Origin: Streptomyces carpinensis
GTDB lineage: Bacteria; Actinomycetota; Actinomycetes; Streptomycetales; Streptomycetaceae
Length of the DNA: 51,954 bases
Assembly (NCBI RefSeq): GCF_002154505.1
Contig: NZ_MUBM01000129.1
Coordinates: 1-51,954, forward strand
Direction: 5' to 3'
The notes beneath the pieces are model-generated. The model was not told where the DNA came from and did not search any database. It saw only the letters and a program-made list of their open reading frames with translations. Of the stretch, positions 9,114 to 18,064 are shown in pieces. The translations under genes and the position numbers were made by a program. Numbering within the stretch: position 1 is the stretch's first letter; every line of letters begins with the position of its first letter.

Positions 9114-9436
9114 CAGATGTCCTCACCCGTCCGCTTGGCAACGCGGATCTTGTTGCCTTCGTCGTCGAAGCGGTAACCGACACGCGTGACGACCTTCTGA
9201 CCGTCCTTCTCCACGACGAGCTGAACGTTGCTCACGTGGATCGGGGCCTCGGTGGTCACGATGCCGCCGGCCTGGGAACCGCTGGCGGTCGGGCCGGCCT
9301 TGGTGTGCTTCTTGACCCGGTTGACACCCTCGACCAGGACACGCTCCTCGCGCGGGTAAGCGGCAATGACCTTGCCCTGCTTGCCCTTGTCCTTGCCGGT
9401 GATGACCTGGACCAGGTCGCCCTTCTTGATCTTCAT
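9113..9436 (-). CDS. rplX: 50S ribosomal protein L24
   Basis: L24 is an assembly initiator of the 50S subunit. The 107-residue product starts [20 protein letters not shown], the KOW motif, and ends [14 protein letters not shown] two codons upstream overlaps the rplN stop codon. I prefer the ATG because GGAGG is 10 bases from it and only 4 from the GTG, and because MKIKKGD is the family start. Confidence 0.96.
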   Translation of the reverse strand: MKIKKGDLVQVITGKDKGKQGKVIAAYPREERVLVEGVNRVKKHTKAGPTASGSQAGGIVTTEAPIHVSNVQLVVEKDGQKVVTRVGYRFDDEGNKIRVAKRTGEDI

Positions 9437-9438
9437 GC

Positions 9439-9807
9439 TCACAGCACCTCCGGCGCGAGGGAGATGATCTTCATGAACTTCTTCTCGCGCAGCTCACGGC
9501 CCACCGGGCCGAAGATACGGGTGCCGCGAGGGTCGCCGTCGTTCTTCAGAATGACGGCGGCGTTCTCGTCGAAGCGGATGTACGAGCCGTCCGGACGGCG
9601 GCGCTCCTTGACGGTGCGAACGATGACCGCCTTGACGACGTCACCCTTCTTCACGTTGCCACCGGGGATCGCGTCCTTGACGGTGGCGACGATGACGTCA
9701 CCGATGCCCGCGTAGCGGCGACCGGAGCCACCGAGCACACGGATGCAAAGGATCTCCTTCGCACCAGTGTTGTCGGCGACACGCAGTCGCGACTCCTGCT
9801 GGATCAC
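9439..9807 (-). CDS. rplN: 50S ribosomal protein L14
   Basis: L14 forms an inter-subunit bridge and is the target of RsfS/RsfA silencing factors in bacteria. The 122-residue product starts [20 protein letters not shown] and contains the family core [15 protein letters not shown]. In E. coli this is the first gene of the spc operon. Here it follows a 98-base gap with two strong hairpins after rpsQ, so the S10/spc boundary survives in structure although the genes are contiguous. Confidence 0.98.
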   Translation of the reverse strand: MIQQESRLRVADNTGAKEILCIRVLGGSGRRYAGIGDVIVATVKDAIPGGNVKKGDVVKAVIVRTVKERRRPDGSYIRFDENAAVILKNDGDPRGTRIFGPVGRELREKKFMKIISLAPEVL

Positions 9808-9835
9808 GTCTATCTCCTGATCGTCTGCCGGTTCC

Positions 9836-9903
9836 CCGGGGGCCGCTCAGGCGAGCGGCCCCCGGAGCCTGGCGGAACTGACCTGCGGGGTCTGCCCCGC
9901 AGG
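9836..9903 (-). terminator. Tandem hairpins at the S10/spc boundary
   Basis: Two perfect stem-loops sit between rpsQ and rplN. The first met by the polymerase is a 9-bp stem (9882-9890 with 9895-9903, CCTGCGGGG) with a 4-base loop. It begins three bases after the rpsQ stop codon. The second is a 13-bp stem (9836-9848 with 9853-9865) with a 4-base loop. Neither has a U tract. The position matches the end of the S10 operon in E. coli, so an attenuating terminator or processing site is the natural reading. Confidence 0.7.
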
Positions 9904-9905
9904 AA

Positions 9906-10190
9906 TTACTTGGCCTTCTCGAGGATCTCGACGACGCGCCAGCGCTTCGTCGCGGACAGCGGCCGGGTCTCCATCAGGAGGACGCGGTCGCCGACACCCG
10001 CGGCGTTCTGCTCGTCGTGCGCCTTGAGCTTGTTGGTACGGCGGATGACCTTGCCGTACAGCGCGTGCTTCACGCGGTCCTCGACGGCGACGACGACGGT
10101 CTTGTCCATCTTGTCGCTGACGACGAGACCCTCACGGGTCTTGCGGAAGCCACGGGCCTCTGCGTTCTCAGTCACGTTCTTCTCGCTCAT
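9906..10190 (-). CDS. rpsQ: 30S ribosomal protein S17
   Basis: S17 is an OB-fold primary binder of the 16S 5' domain. The 94-residue product starts [20 protein letters not shown] and contains [20 protein letters not shown] and a conserved [19 protein letters not shown] segment ([20 protein letters not shown]). The start overlaps the rpmC stop codon by one base. Confidence 0.97.
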   Translation of the reverse strand: MSEKNVTENAEARGFRKTREGLVVSDKMDKTVVVAVEDRVKHALYGKVIRRTNKLKAHDEQNAAGVGDRVLLMETRPLSATKRWRVVEILEKAK

Positions 10191-10414
10191 CAGGCGTTCT
10201 CCACCGTTTCGATGCCCAGCTCACGCTCGCGCATCAGGGTGTAGATCCGCGCGATGTCCTTGCGGACCGCCTTCAGACGGCCGTGGTTCTCGAGCTGACC
10301 GGTCGCCGCCTGGAAGCGGAGGTTGAACAGCTCTTCCTTGGCCTCGCGGAGCTTGCCCAGAAGCTCCTCGTTGCCCAGCTCGCGCAGCTCGGACGCCTTG
10401 GTACCGGCCGACAT
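10190..10414 (-). CDS. rpmC: 50S ribosomal protein L29
   Basis: L29 lies beside the polypeptide exit tunnel and helps dock SRP and trigger factor. The 74-residue helical-hairpin protein starts [20 protein letters not shown] and contains [24 protein letters not shown] one codon earlier is possible, but the ATG that shares a base with the rplP stop (TGATG) repeats the coupling pattern of its neighbours. Confidence 0.97.
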   Translation of the reverse strand: MSAGTKASELRELGNEELLGKLREAKEELFNLRFQAATGQLENHGRLKAVRKDIARIYTLMRERELGIETVENA

Positions 10415-10833
10415 CACGCTTCACCTGCCTCGCGCTTGACGATCCGGCACTTCATCGGCAGCTTGTGGGCCGCACGAAGCAGCGCCTCACGGGCGATCTT
10501 CTCGTTGGGGTACGACAGCTCGAACATCACGCGTCCGGGCTTGACGTTCGCGACCCACCACTCCGGGGAACCCTTACCGGAACCCATGCGGGTCTCGGCC
10601 GGCTTCTTGGTGAGGGGGCGGTCCGGGTAGATGTTGATCCAGACCTTGCCGCCACGCTTGATGTGACGGGTCATGGCGATACGAGCCGCCTCGATCTGGC
10701 GGTTCGTGACGTACGCCGGGGTCAGCGCCTGGATGCCGTACTCGCCGAACGCAACCTGGGTACCGCCCTTGGCAGCGCCGCTGCGCTTCGGGTGGTGCTG
10801 CTTGCGGTGCTTGACCCTACGGGGGATCAGCAT
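10414..10833 (-). CDS. rplP: 50S ribosomal protein L16
   Basis: L16 organises the A-site region of the 50S subunit. The 139-residue product starts [20 protein letters not shown] and contains [20 protein letters not shown], the family signature with the RMGxGKG loop. It lies 5 bases after rpsC and is coupled to rpmC by TGATG. Confidence 0.98.
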   Translation of the reverse strand: MLIPRRVKHRKQHHPKRSGAAKGGTQVAFGEYGIQALTPAYVTNRQIEAARIAMTRHIKRGGKVWINIYPDRPLTKKPAETRMGSGKGSPEWWVANVKPGRVMFELSYPNEKIAREALLRAAHKLPMKCRIVKREAGEA

Positions 10834-10838
10834 TTCGG

Positions 10839-11669
10839 TCAGGCCTCCGTTCCGGTGCTCTCAGCCGGAGCGGCAGCGGCCGGAGCCTCGGCCTTGGGGG
10901 CCTCGGCGGCGGGAGCCGACTGCTGCTGCGGCTTGCGACCGCGCCGCTCGCCACCGCGGCCACCACGGGCCGGGCGGTCGGCGCCACCGCGAGCCGGGCG
11001 GTTGCCCGCACGGGCGGCGGCGTTCTCGGCGCGGACCTCGGCGATGTTCTTGACGTCGCCCTTGTAGATCCAGACCTTCACGCCGATGCGGCCGAAGGTC
11101 GTCTTGGCCTCGAAGAAGCCGTAGTCCACGTTCGCGCGGAGCGTGTGCAGGGGCACGCGGCCCTCGCGGTAGAACTCCGAGCGGGACATCTCGGCGCCGC
11201 CGAGGCGGCCACCGCACTGGATCTTGATGCCCTTGGCGCCCGCCTTCATCGCCGACTGCATGCTCTTGCGCATGGCACGGCGGAAGGAGACGCGGGAGGA
11301 GAGCTGCTCGGCGACGGCCTGGGCCACGAGCTGAGCGTCGGTCTCGGGGTTCTTGACCTCGAGGATGTTCAGCTGGACCTGCTTGCCGGTGAGCTTCTCG
11401 AGGTCGCCGCGGATGCGGTCGGCCTCGGCGCCGCGGCGGCCGATGACGATGCCCGGACGAGCGGTGTGGATGTCCACACGCACGCGGTCACGGGTGCGCT
11501 CGATCTCGACCTTGGAGATGCCGGCGCGCTCCATGCCGGACGTCATCATCCGACGGATGGCGACGTCTTCCTTGACGTAGTCCTTGTACAGCTTGTCGGC
11601 GTACCAACGCGACTTGAAGTCGGTCGTGACACCGAGCCGGAACCCGTGCGGGTTTACCTTCTGGCCCAT
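10839..11669 (-). CDS. rpsC: 30S ribosomal protein S3
   Basis: S3 is part of the mRNA entry channel and helicase. The 276-residue product starts [20 protein letters not shown] and has the KH domain ([20 protein letters not shown]) and the C-terminal S3 domain. A long C-terminal tail rich in Ala, Gly, Arg and Pro, starting near residue 220, is typical of actinobacteria. The ATG shares one base with the rplV stop codon (TAATG). Confidence 0.98.
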   Translation of the reverse strand: MGQKVNPHGFRLGVTTDFKSRWYADKLYKDYVKEDVAIRRMMTSGMERAGISKVEIERTRDRVRVDIHTARPGIVIGRRGAEADRIRGDLEKLTGKQVQLNILEVKNPETDAQLVAQAVAEQLSSRVSFRRAMRKSMQSAMKAGAKGIKIQCGGRLGGAEMSRSEFYREGRVPLHTLRANVDYGFFEAKTTFGRIGVKVWIYKGDVKNIAEVRAENAAARAGNRPARGGADRPARGGRGGERRGRKPQQQSAPAAEAPKAEAPAAAAPAESTGTEA

Positions 11670-12016
11670 TACCGGGTTCCTTCCTTGCTGCTGACGACCA
11701 CGGTGATGTGGCTGGTCCGCTTGCGGATCCGGTAGGCACGGCCCTGGGCACGCGGACGGAACCGCTTCAGGGTCGGGCCCTCGTCGACGTACGCCTCGGA
11801 GACGTACAGGCTGTCGACGTCGGTGTGGTCGTAGTTGTGCGCGGCGTTGGCGATGGCGCTGTCCAGCACCTTGCCCACCGGCACGCTCGCGGCCTGCGGG
11901 GCGAAACGCAGGACCGCCTGAGCCTCCGCGGCGTCCATGCCACGGATGAGGTCCACCACACGGCGGGCCTTCATGGGCGTGACGCGGATGTACCGCGCCT
12001 GGGCCCTGGCTTCCAT
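11669..12016 (-). CDS. rplV: 50S ribosomal protein L22
   Basis: L22 lines the exit tunnel with its long beta-hairpin and affects macrolide action and arrest peptides. The 115-residue product starts [20 protein letters not shown] and ends [18 protein letters not shown]. An in-frame start 10 codons upstream (12046) gives 125 residues. I prefer the ATG at 12016 because AAGGG lies 6 bases upstream and homology begins there, but the longer form cannot be excluded. Confidence 0.93.
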   Translation of the reverse strand: MEARAQARYIRVTPMKARRVVDLIRGMDAAEAQAVLRFAPQAASVPVGKVLDSAIANAAHNYDHTDVDSLYVSEAYVDEGPTLKRFRPRAQGRAYRIRKRTSHITVVVSSKEGTR

Positions 12017-12060
12017 GGTTGTCCCTTCAGTGTTTGTCATGATCATTCACACCCCGCTGA

Positions 12061-12342
12061 CTAGCGGCGCTTCGACTTCCGGTCTTCCTTGACGTGACCC
12101 CGGAAGGTGCGCGTCGGCGAGAACTCGCCGAGCTTGTGGCCGACCATGGACTCGGTGACAAACACCGGGATGTGGGTCTTGCCGTTGTGCACCGCGATCG
12201 TGTGGCCCAGCATGGCCGGGACGATCATCGAGCGGCGGGACCAGGTCTTGATGACGTTCTTGGTGCCGGCTTCGTTCTGGACGTCCACCTTCTTCATCAG
12301 GTGGTCGTCGACGAAAGGCCCCTTCTTCAAGCTACGAGGCAT
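12061..12342 (-). CDS. rpsS: 30S ribosomal protein S19
   Basis: S19 is a 30S head protein contacting tRNA and the L5 bridge. The 93-residue product starts [20 protein letters not shown] and has the signature [20 protein letters not shown]. It lies 12 bases after rplB. Confidence 0.98.
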   Translation of the reverse strand: MPRSLKKGPFVDDHLMKKVDVQNEAGTKNVIKTWSRRSMIVPAMLGHTIAVHNGKTHIPVFVTESMVGHKLGEFSPTRTFRGHVKEDRKSKRR

Positions 12343-12354
12343 CTCAACCCGTCC

Positions 12355-13191
12355 TTAGCGCTTCTTGTTCGTCTTGCGGCGGCGGACGATGTACTTGTTG
12401 CTCGCCTTCTTGGGAGAACGAGTACGACCTTCCTTCTGACCCCAGGGGCTGACCGGGTGGCGACCACCCGAGGTCTTGCCCTCACCACCACCGTGGGGGT
12501 GGTCAACCGGGTTCATCGCCACACCGCGAACGGTCGGGCGGACGCCCAGCCAGCGCTTGCGGCCGGCCTTGCCCCAGTTGATGTTGCTCTGCTCGGCGTT
12601 GCCGACCTCGCCGACCGTGGCGCGGCAGCGCTGGTCGACCAGGCGGATCTCACCGGACGGCATGCGGAGGTGGGCCATCGAGCCCTCCTTCGCGAGCAGC
12701 TGCACGGAGGCACCGGCGGAGCGGGCGAACTTGGCGCCACCACCCGGACGGAGCTCGATCGCGTGCAGCGTCGTACCGACCGGGATGTTACGGAGGGCCA
12801 GGTTGTTGCCCGGCTTGATGTCGGCCCCGGGACCGTTCTCGACGCGGTCGCCCTGCGACAGGCCGCGCGGCGCGAGGATGTAGCGCTTCTCGCCGTCGGC
12901 GTAGTGCAGCAGCGCGATGCGCGCGGTGCGGTTGGGGTCGTACTCGATGTGCGCGACCTTCGCCGGCACGCCGTCCTTGTCGTGACGACGGAAGTCGATC
13001 ACGCGGTAGGCGCGCTTGTGTCCGCCACCCTGGTGGCGAACGGTCACACGACCGGAATTGTTACGGCCGCCCTTGCTGTGCAGGGGACGGACCAGCGACT
13101 TCTCCGGCGTGGACCGCGTGACCTCGACGAAGTCGGCGACGCTGGCGCCACGACGGCCAGGAGTCGTCGGCTTGTACTTGCGGATACCCAT
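12355..13191 (-). CDS. rplB: 50S ribosomal protein L2
   Basis: L2 is a highly conserved 50S protein needed for subunit joining and peptidyl transferase activity. The 278-residue product starts [20 protein letters not shown]. It carries the C-terminal signature [20 protein letters not shown] with the conserved His, and ends in a basic tail ([11 protein letters not shown]). It lies 40 bases after rplW. Confidence 0.99.
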   Translation of the reverse strand: MGIRKYKPTTPGRRGASVADFVEVTRSTPEKSLVRPLHSKGGRNNSGRVTVRHQGGGHKRAYRVIDFRRHDKDGVPAKVAHIEYDPNRTARIALLHYADGEKRYILAPRGLSQGDRVENGPGADIKPGNNLALRNIPVGTTLHAIELRPGGGAKFARSAGASVQLLAKEGSMAHLRMPSGEIRLVDQRCRATVGEVGNAEQSNINWGKAGRKRWLGVRPTVRGVAMNPVDHPHGGGEGKTSGGRHPVSPWGQKEGRTRSPKKASNKYIVRRRKTNKKR

Positions 13192-13231
13192 TTCTCAGTC
13201 CTCGTCCGATATCGGACGATCCGGACCGCCG

Positions 13232-13651
13232 TCAGGCGGTCGGACCGCCGAAGATGTCGATACGGTCGCCCTCGGCGAGGGTCACGATCGCGCGCTTGGT
13301 CGCCGCACGCTGGCCGAAGCCGGTGCGGGTCCGCTTGCGCTTGCCCTGGCGGTTGATCGTGTTGACCCCGGTGACCTTGACCTCGAAGACCGCCTGGACG
13401 GCCTCCTTGATCTGGGTCTTGTTGGCACGCGGGTCGACGATGAACGTGTACTTGTTCTCGTCGAGGAGCGCGTAGCTCTTCTCGGAGACGACCGGCTTGA
13501 CCAGGACGTCACGGGGGTCCGTGTACGACTTGCTCAGCGGGGTCTCGACGGTGTTCTTGCCCTCGGCGGCGTGACGGCGCGCCTTGGCGACGCGCGCGGC
13601 CTTGGCGGCCTTGGCGGCCTTCGAGGCGATGGAGGGGTGACGCGTAGCCAT
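13232..13651 (-). CDS. rplW: 50S ribosomal protein L23
   Basis: L23 forms the main docking site for trigger factor, SRP and SecYEG at the tunnel exit. The 139-residue product starts [20 protein letters not shown]. It has an unusually long Ala/Lys-rich N-terminal extension of about 45 residues before the conserved [20 protein letters not shown]. The ATG shares one base with the rplD stop (TGATG). A much longer reading upstream overlaps rplD and was discarded. Confidence 0.96.
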   Translation of the reverse strand: MATRHPSIASKAAKAAKAARVAKARRHAAEGKNTVETPLSKSYTDPRDVLVKPVVSEKSYALLDENKYTFIVDPRANKTQIKEAVQAVFEVKVTGVNTINRQGKRKRTRTGFGQRAATKRAIVTLAEGDRIDIFGGPTA

Positions 13652-14307
13652 CAGGCCTCGCTCCCTTCGGTGTCGTTGGCCTTGTTCGGGCCGGCGACGA
13701 AGGACTCGAAAGCGGCCTTGGTGAAGACCACGTCGTCCGAGACGAGAACGTCGTACGTGTTCAGCTGGCCCGGCTCCAGGATGTGGACCTGGGGCAGGTT
13801 GCGGGCGGACAGCCACGCGGCCTCGTCGGAGCGGTCGGCGACGAGCAGCAGGTTCTTGCGCTCGCTGATCTTGCCGAACAGCGTCTTGGCGGCCTTGGTG
13901 GAGATCTCGCCCTCGACCACGCCGGTGACGACGTGGATGCGGTTGTGGCGGGCCCGGTCGGTGAGGGCGTGGCGCAGGGCCGCGGCCTTCATCTTCTTCG
14001 GGGTCCGCTGCGAGTAGTCGCGCGGCACGGGACCGTGCACGACGCCACCACCGGCGAACTGCGGCGCGCGGGTCGAACCCTGGCGGGCGCGACCGGTGCC
14101 CTTCTGGCGGTACGGCTTCTTGCCACCGCCACGGACCTCGCCGCGGGTCTTGGTCTTGTGCGTGCCCTGGCGGGCGGCGGCCAGCTGCGCGACGACGACC
14201 TGGTGGATCAGCGGAACGCTGACCTTCTCAACGCCGAAGATCTCCGCGGGGAGCTCGACGGAACCGGCCTTCTCGCCCGCCGGCGAAAGGATGTCAACAG
14301 TGCTCAT
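13651..14307 (-). CDS. rplD: 50S ribosomal protein L4
   Basis: L4 lines the exit tunnel and in E. coli represses the S10 operon by binding its leader. The 218-residue product starts [20 protein letters not shown]. The tunnel loop is recognisable ([20 protein letters not shown]). It lies 8 bases after rplC and is coupled to rplW. Whether L4 regulates the S10 leader here is unknown. Confidence 0.98.
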   Translation of the reverse strand: MSTVDILSPAGEKAGSVELPAEIFGVEKVSVPLIHQVVVAQLAAARQGTHKTKTRGEVRGGGKKPYRQKGTGRARQGSTRAPQFAGGGVVHGPVPRDYSQRTPKKMKAAALRHALTDRARHNRIHVVTGVVEGEISTKAAKTLFGKISERKNLLLVADRSDEAAWLSARNLPQVHILEPGQLNTYDVLVSDDVVFTKAAFESFVAGPNKANDTEGSEA

Positions 14308-14315
14308 CGGTTACC

Positions 14316-14960
14316 TCAGGCCCCCTTGGCCGCGGTGCGGACCAGGACGAGGCCGCCGTTCGGACCGGGAACCGCGCCCTTGATGAGCAGCAGACCCTTC
14401 TCCGCGTCAACGGCGTGGACGGTCAGGTTCTGGGTGGTGACCCGCTCGTTGCCCATACGACCCGCCATGCGGAGGCCCTTGAACACACGGCCCGGGGTGG
14501 CGCAGCCACCGATGGAACCGGGAGAGCGGTGCTTGCGCTGGGTGCCGTGACCGGCGCCGAGGCCACCGAAGTTGTGGCGCTTCATGACACCGGCGAAGCC
14601 CTTGCCCTTGCTCTTGCCGGTGACGTCGACCTTCACGCCGGCCTCGAACACCTCAGCGGTGATCTCCTGGCCGAGGGCGTACTCGGCGGCGTCCGCGGTG
14701 CGGATCTCGACGAGGTGACGACGGGGGGTGACGTCGGCCTTCGCGAAGTGGCCCTTGAGGGGCTTGTTCACCTTGCGCGGGTCGATCTCGCCGAAGGCGA
14801 TCTGCACGGACTCGTAGCCGTCGACGTCGTTGGTACGAACCTGGGTGACGACGTTCGGGCCGGCCTTGACGACGGTGACCGGAACAACACGGTTGTTCTC
14901 GTCCCACACCTGCGTCATGCCGAGCTTCTCGCCCAGGATGCCCTTGATCTGCTTAGCCAT
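14316..14960 (-). CDS. rplC: 50S ribosomal protein L3
   Basis: L3 is an early assembly protein whose central loop reaches the peptidyl-transferase centre. The 214-residue product starts [20 protein letters not shown] and contains [20 protein letters not shown] and [19 protein letters not shown], both family signatures. It lies 18 bases after rpsJ. Confidence 0.98.
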   Translation of the reverse strand: MAKQIKGILGEKLGMTQVWDENNRVVPVTVVKAGPNVVTQVRTNDVDGYESVQIAFGEIDPRKVNKPLKGHFAKADVTPRRHLVEIRTADAAEYALGQEITAEVFEAGVKVDVTGKSKGKGFAGVMKRHNFGGLGAGHGTQRKHRSPGSIGGCATPGRVFKGLRMAGRMGNERVTTQNLTVHAVDAEKGLLLIKGAVPGPNGGLVLVRTAAKGA

Positions 14961-14978
14961 CTCTCAGATCACCGCGCC

Positions 14979-15287
14979 TCAGAGCTTGATCTCGATGTCG
15001 ACACCGGCCGGGAGGTCGAGTCGCATCAGAGAGTCAACGGTCTTGGGGGTCGGGTCGAGGATGTCGATCAGGCGCTTGTGCGTGCGCATCTCGAAGTGCT
15101 CGCGCGAGTCCTTGTACTTGTGCGGCGACTTGATGACGCAGTACACGTTCTTCTCAGTGGGCAGCGGCACCGGGCCCGCGACCGACGCACCAGTGCGGGT
15201 CACCGTCTCGACGATCTTCTTCGCCGAGGAGTCGATGACCTCGTGGTCGTAGGCCTTGAGCCGGATGCGGATCTTCTGTCCCGCCAT
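14979..15287 (-). CDS. rpsJ: 30S ribosomal protein S10
   Basis: S10 is a 30S head protein and, as NusE, part of the antitermination complex with NusB. The 102-residue product starts [20 protein letters not shown] and ends [11 protein letters not shown]. An open frame runs about 70 codons further upstream, but only this ATG matches the family. It is the first gene of the S10-spc-alpha block and has a leader of about 385 bases from the promoter at 15678-15705. Confidence 0.98.
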   Translation of the reverse strand: MAGQKIRIRLKAYDHEVIDSSAKKIVETVTRTGASVAGPVPLPTEKNVYCVIKSPHKYKDSREHFEMRTHKRLIDILDPTPKTVDSLMRLDLPAGVDIEIKL

Positions 15288-15357
15288 GGCTACTTCGTAG
15301 TCCTGTCTCTTCTCACGCTCTGGAACCCGGTGCTTGCCTGGTTTCCCTTGGCCTCCT

Positions 15358-15382
15358 CCGACCCACGCGGTCGGGCGTGTCG
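15358..15382 (-). promoter_or_regulatory. Leader element shared with rpsL (rpsJ copy)
   Basis: This 25-base stretch is identical at 24 of 25 positions to 51404-51428 in the rpsL leader. It folds into a 6-bp hairpin (CCGACC/GGTCGG, loop of 5) followed by the conserved flank. It lies about 70 bases before the rpsJ start. Two unrelated operon leaders sharing such a motif suggests common RNA-level or DNA-level control. Confidence 0.7.
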
Positions 15383-15677
15383 CGCTCCCGCTGACATGGA
15401 TGTCCCTTGTTCGAACATCCCTGCGTGGGGAGCACGGCCCTTTCGGAACCGCTGGACCGAGGGTGAAGACCCACCGGGTGCCTGGCCGGTGCCGCGCCCA
15501 CACTTCCCGGAAGATTCCCGTACGTCCGCCCCAGCGCTGCCATCAGGCAGTTAAGGCGACGAGTACTGTGGGACTCGCTTCCGGTCCTCCCGGCGGGAGG
15601 CGCGCAGCATCAACACTCGACCGAGCAACTCGGACAGTCTGCCATAGAGGGCGGCAGCCTGGCCAATCGAGCCGAAG

Positions 15678-15705
15678 AGATTACCCCGGGGGTGGCAGAG
15701 GTCAA
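15678..15705 (-). promoter_or_regulatory. S10 operon promoter
   Basis: TTGACC (15700-15705) is followed after 16 bases by TAATCT (15678-15683) on the minus strand, a near-consensus vegetative (HrdB-type) promoter. Transcription would start near 15671, giving a leader of about 385 bases before rpsJ. Confidence 0.7.
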
Positions 15706-15746
15706 ACGGGGACTCGACGCGGCTGCCCCTGTCGGGCACGCCGAAG

Positions 15747-15775
15747 CGGCGGACGGGAGGGTTCCCCGTCCGCCG
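15747..15775. terminator. Hairpin terminator between the cytidylyltransferase gene and the S10 promoter
   Basis: An 11-bp perfect stem (15747-15757 with 15765-15775, CGGCGGACGGG) has a 7-base loop. It lies about 260 bases beyond the end of the 16038-16502 gene and immediately upstream of the S10 promoter, so it would insulate the ribosomal operon from the accessory locus. Confidence 0.6.
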
Positions 15776-15890
15776 GTCCGGCTCGTCGTGCGCCCGCCTT
15801 CCGCCTCTGGAGGCCCCTGCTCCTGGAGGCTGCCGGAGATCCCTAGGGCCTCTCATTTGCATCATGCCGGGCTCGCGGGGCCTGGCACGC

Positions 15891-15931
15891 GCTCCCCCCA
15901 CTGCCTCAAGGGCGTGGGTGGTGCCCCCAGC
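15891..15931. repeat. Possible interspersed GC-rich repeat
   Basis: The segment with CCCCCCACTGCC, a TCAA turn and GGGCGTGGGTGGTGCCCCC-like sequence can fold imperfectly with G-T pairs. It resembles the short intergenic repeats common in Streptomyces genomes, as I recall them. I see only this one copy in the window. Confidence 0.3.
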
Positions 15932-16037
15932 GGCGTTGTCGTCGGTCGCCGACGCTCCGCGTCGACGCCCTCCTCCGCCTTGCAGCTGCACGCACCAGAC
16001 CCCGCTCCCTGATCCGGCCTGATCCGAACGAAAGACC

Positions 16038-16502
16038 CTACTCCCGGAGGGAAAGGATCTCGTTCGCCCCGGAGGGATCGCGCGGCCCCAGGATGCGCAG
16101 CGCGTCCCGCAGGAGCGTGCTGGAGGTGTGCGCGGTGTAGGGGAAGTAGACGACGTCCACACCGAGCTTCGCGAACTCGGTTTCGAGGTTGGTCCAGACC
16201 TCTGAGCCGAGCCAGTCGTCGCCCTTGAAGATGACGTCGAAACCGACCTGCTTCCAGGCCTCGATCTTGTCGTTCACCGTGGCGACGAAGGTCCCGTCCA
16301 CATGGCGCACGCTGCGGACGATCTCCAGTCGCTCGGAGAGCGGCACGACGGGCGGCCGGCCCTTCAGCTGCGCCACCAGGTCGTCGGTGCAGACGCCCGC
16401 GATCAACCGGTCGCAGTGCTCCCGGGCCCGGCGCAGGATGTTGAGGTGCCCCACGTGGAACAGGTCGAAGACCCCTGGCGCGTACCCGAGGCGCTCTCCC
16501 AT
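16038..16502 (-). CDS. Nucleotidyltransferase (cytidylyltransferase family, TagD/RfaE-like)
   Basis: A 154-residue cytoplasmic enzyme of the class I nucleotidylyltransferase superfamily, which transfers CMP or AMP from the NTP to a phosphorylated small molecule. Residues 6-19 read GYAPGVFDLFHVGH, with the catalytic HxGH at 16-19. A later HTSSTLLR resembles the phosphate-binding ISSTxxR motif. Length and motifs resemble glycerol-3-phosphate cytidylyltransferases and related enzymes, but the substrate is not determined by sequence. The ATG shares one base with the stop of the propeller gene (TGATG). With the CDP-alcohol phosphotransferase at 27155-27925 it suggests a CDP-activated polyol or alcohol in this polysaccharide locus (inference). 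Confidence 0.85.
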   Translation of the reverse strand: MGERLGYAPGVFDLFHVGHLNILRRAREHCDRLIAGVCTDDLVAQLKGRPPVVPLSERLEIVRSVRHVDGTFVATVNDKIEAWKQVGFDVIFKGDDWLGSEVWTNLETEFAKLGVDVVYFPYTAHTSSTLLRDALRILGPRDPSGANEILSLRE

Positions 16503-18064
16503 CAGTGCGCTCCCGCCGACCGCTTCGCGGCGGCTGCGGTCACCTCGACCGCTTGCGACCTCGGCAGGGTGTTCGCGCCGTCCGTGACGGCGATCGTGTA
16601 GCGGTGGCGGGAGCCGGGGGTGACGGAGTCCGTGTACTTCATCTGCGGGCGCTTCCACGCGACCGACTGCTGCCTCATCGTGGCCACGAGGACGCCGTCG
16701 CGGTAGATCCGGTAGGTCAGCTCCGCGTCGTCCCGGTCCCATGCGGCACGCCAGGTGAGTGTCACACCGCCCGCGCGGGAACTCCCGGCCGTGAGCCGGG
16801 GAGCCGCTTCCGGCGCCGCGTTGCCGGGCCCGGCGCCGAAGCGCGTCAGCCCCTGCTGAGGTCTGCCGTTGACCGTGGTGAACTCGCCGCCCGCCCAGAG
16901 GATCCCGCCGGCCATCACCAGGGCTCGGGGACCGATCTTTTCGCCGATTCCGTCGTTGGTGTCGGGGAACCAGTGCAGAATCCGCTTGTCCCGGACCGAT
17001 TGAGCCAGGAAGTGGTGACGGGGTCCGTCGGGGAAGCCACCCGGTGTCGAGCGGCATTCGTGGGCGTGGGATCCGCTGTACAGGGCTCCCTTGTACACCA
17101 CAAGAGCCTGGGTGGCGCCCTGGCAGTCGTCCTTCCAGAGCATCGTGCCGTCGGACAGCCGGCCGGCGATGCGCCCGTCGAAGCGCCCCACCCCTCTGCC
17201 CTCGGCTCCCACGTAGAAGGCGGTGTCGTCCCTCGCCAGCGCCTTCACCGCCGATCCTTCCGGGACCCAGTGCGGGTACGAGACGGCTGTCGAGCCCTTC
17301 GACGCGTCGAGGGCGACCAGTGCCCGCTGCGGGGCACCGTTGACCCGGTGGAAGTCGCCACCGACGATCACTTTCCCGCGGTCCGGTGCGGCGAGGACGG
17401 CCCTGACCGGTGCATCGACGTCCGCCGTGAACGGCAGCACCGAGCCGCTGGGACCGAGCGCCGCGATGCGGTGCCTGGACCGGCCGCTGACGGTCATGAA
17501 GTCGCCGCCGAGGTACACGGCGGTGTCGGTCGTGTCGATGGCCCGGACGGTCGCCGACACGGCGGGACGGAAATCCTTGCGCAGGGAGCAGTCGGCCGTG
17601 TTCAGCGCGACCGCGCTGGCCACTCCGGTGCCGCCGGCCCTGCTGAAGTAGCCCCCGACGTACAGCCTCTTGCCGTCGCGCGACGCCTTCAGTGCCCGTA
17701 CGGTGCTGCTGGTGCCCGAGAAGGCGGGGGCGCACGGCAGCAGCGCGCCGGTGGCGGCGTCGAACGCGGCGAAGTTCTTGCGCGGGACCTGCTTCTCGCC
17801 GGGTTTGGCGCCCGGCGGCCGGACGTTGCCGAAGGTGCCGCCGACGTACACCACACCGCGCGCGTACTCGACCGACCAGACGATGCCGTCCGTCTGCCAT
17901 GTCGCCAGCGGACGGGCGGTGAGGGTCTTCCCGGCGGCGCGGGTCTTTTCGTTCTTCTGGCCGCTGGCGGCCGAGTTGGCGGCGGTCAGCAGCGAAGCGG
18001 CCACGAGGAGGACCGCGGTCGAAGCAGTGGCCACGGCCCTCGTCGTGTGTTTTCTCAGGCGCAT
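16502..18064 (-). CDS. Secreted beta-propeller protein with C-terminal fibronectin type III domain
   Basis: A 520-residue exported protein. Residues 1-34 form a Sec signal peptide (basic RLRKHTTR, hydrophobic core, AANSAASG cleavage region). The body has at least five delta-60-like propeller repeats, each built around a [VIL]Y[VL]GG-x-F core (VVYVGGTF, RLYVGGYF, AVYLGGDF, KVIVGGDF, ILWAGGEF), often followed by a V-x-G turn. From about residue 425 an FN3-like domain follows (LTWRAAWDRDDAELTYRIYR). It has no catalytic motif, and a role in binding cell-surface polysaccharide is only inference. It is translationally coupled to the cytidylyltransferase gene. The start has only a weak GGGG ribosome site. 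Confidence 0.8.
   Translation of the reverse strand: MRLRKHTTRAVATASTAVLLVAASLLTAANSAASGQKNEKTRAAGKTLTARPLATWQTDGIVWSVEYARGVVYVGGTFGNVRPPGAKPGEKQVPRKNFAAFDAATGALLPCAPAFSGTSSTVRALKASRDGKRLYVGGYFSRAGGTGVASAVALNTADCSLRKDFRPAVSATVRAIDTTDTAVYLGGDFMTVSGRSRHRIAALGPSGSVLPFTADVDAPVRAVLAAPDRGKVIVGGDFHRVNGAPQRALVALDASKGSTAVSYPHWVPEGSAVKALARDDTAFYVGAEGRGVGRFDGRIAGRLSDGTMLWKDDCQGATQALVVYKGALYSGSHAHECRSTPGGFPDGPRHHFLAQSVRDKRILHWFPDTNDGIGEKIGPRALVMAGGILWAGGEFTTVNGRPQQGLTRFGAGPGNAAPEAAPRLTAGSSRAGGVTLTWRAAWDRDDAELTYRIYRDGVLVATMRQQSVAWKRPQMKYTDSVTPGSRHRYTIAVTDGANTLPRSQAVEVTAAAAKRSAGAH

Larger units (their letters stand above)
15288..16037. other. S10 leader and intergenic region
   Basis: This 750-base stretch has no convincing gene. 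It contains the rpsJ leader with the shared element (15358-15382) and a second inverted repeat (GGATGT/ACATCC, about 15398-15420), the S10 promoter, the hairpin at 15747-15775, and a C/G-rich repeat-like segment at 15891-15931. Open frames crossing it have no start signals and no recognisable products. Confidence 0.7.

Noticed and set aside
8556..9176. Plus-strand frame opposite rplE
   Set aside because: Mirror image of L5 with no features; typical high-GC shadow.
16503..17900. Long minus-strand frame extending upstream of the cytidylyltransferase
   Set aside because: The extra sequence is Arg/Gly-rich antiphase of the propeller gene; the conserved N-terminus GYAPGVFDLFHVGH begins right after the ATG at 16502.
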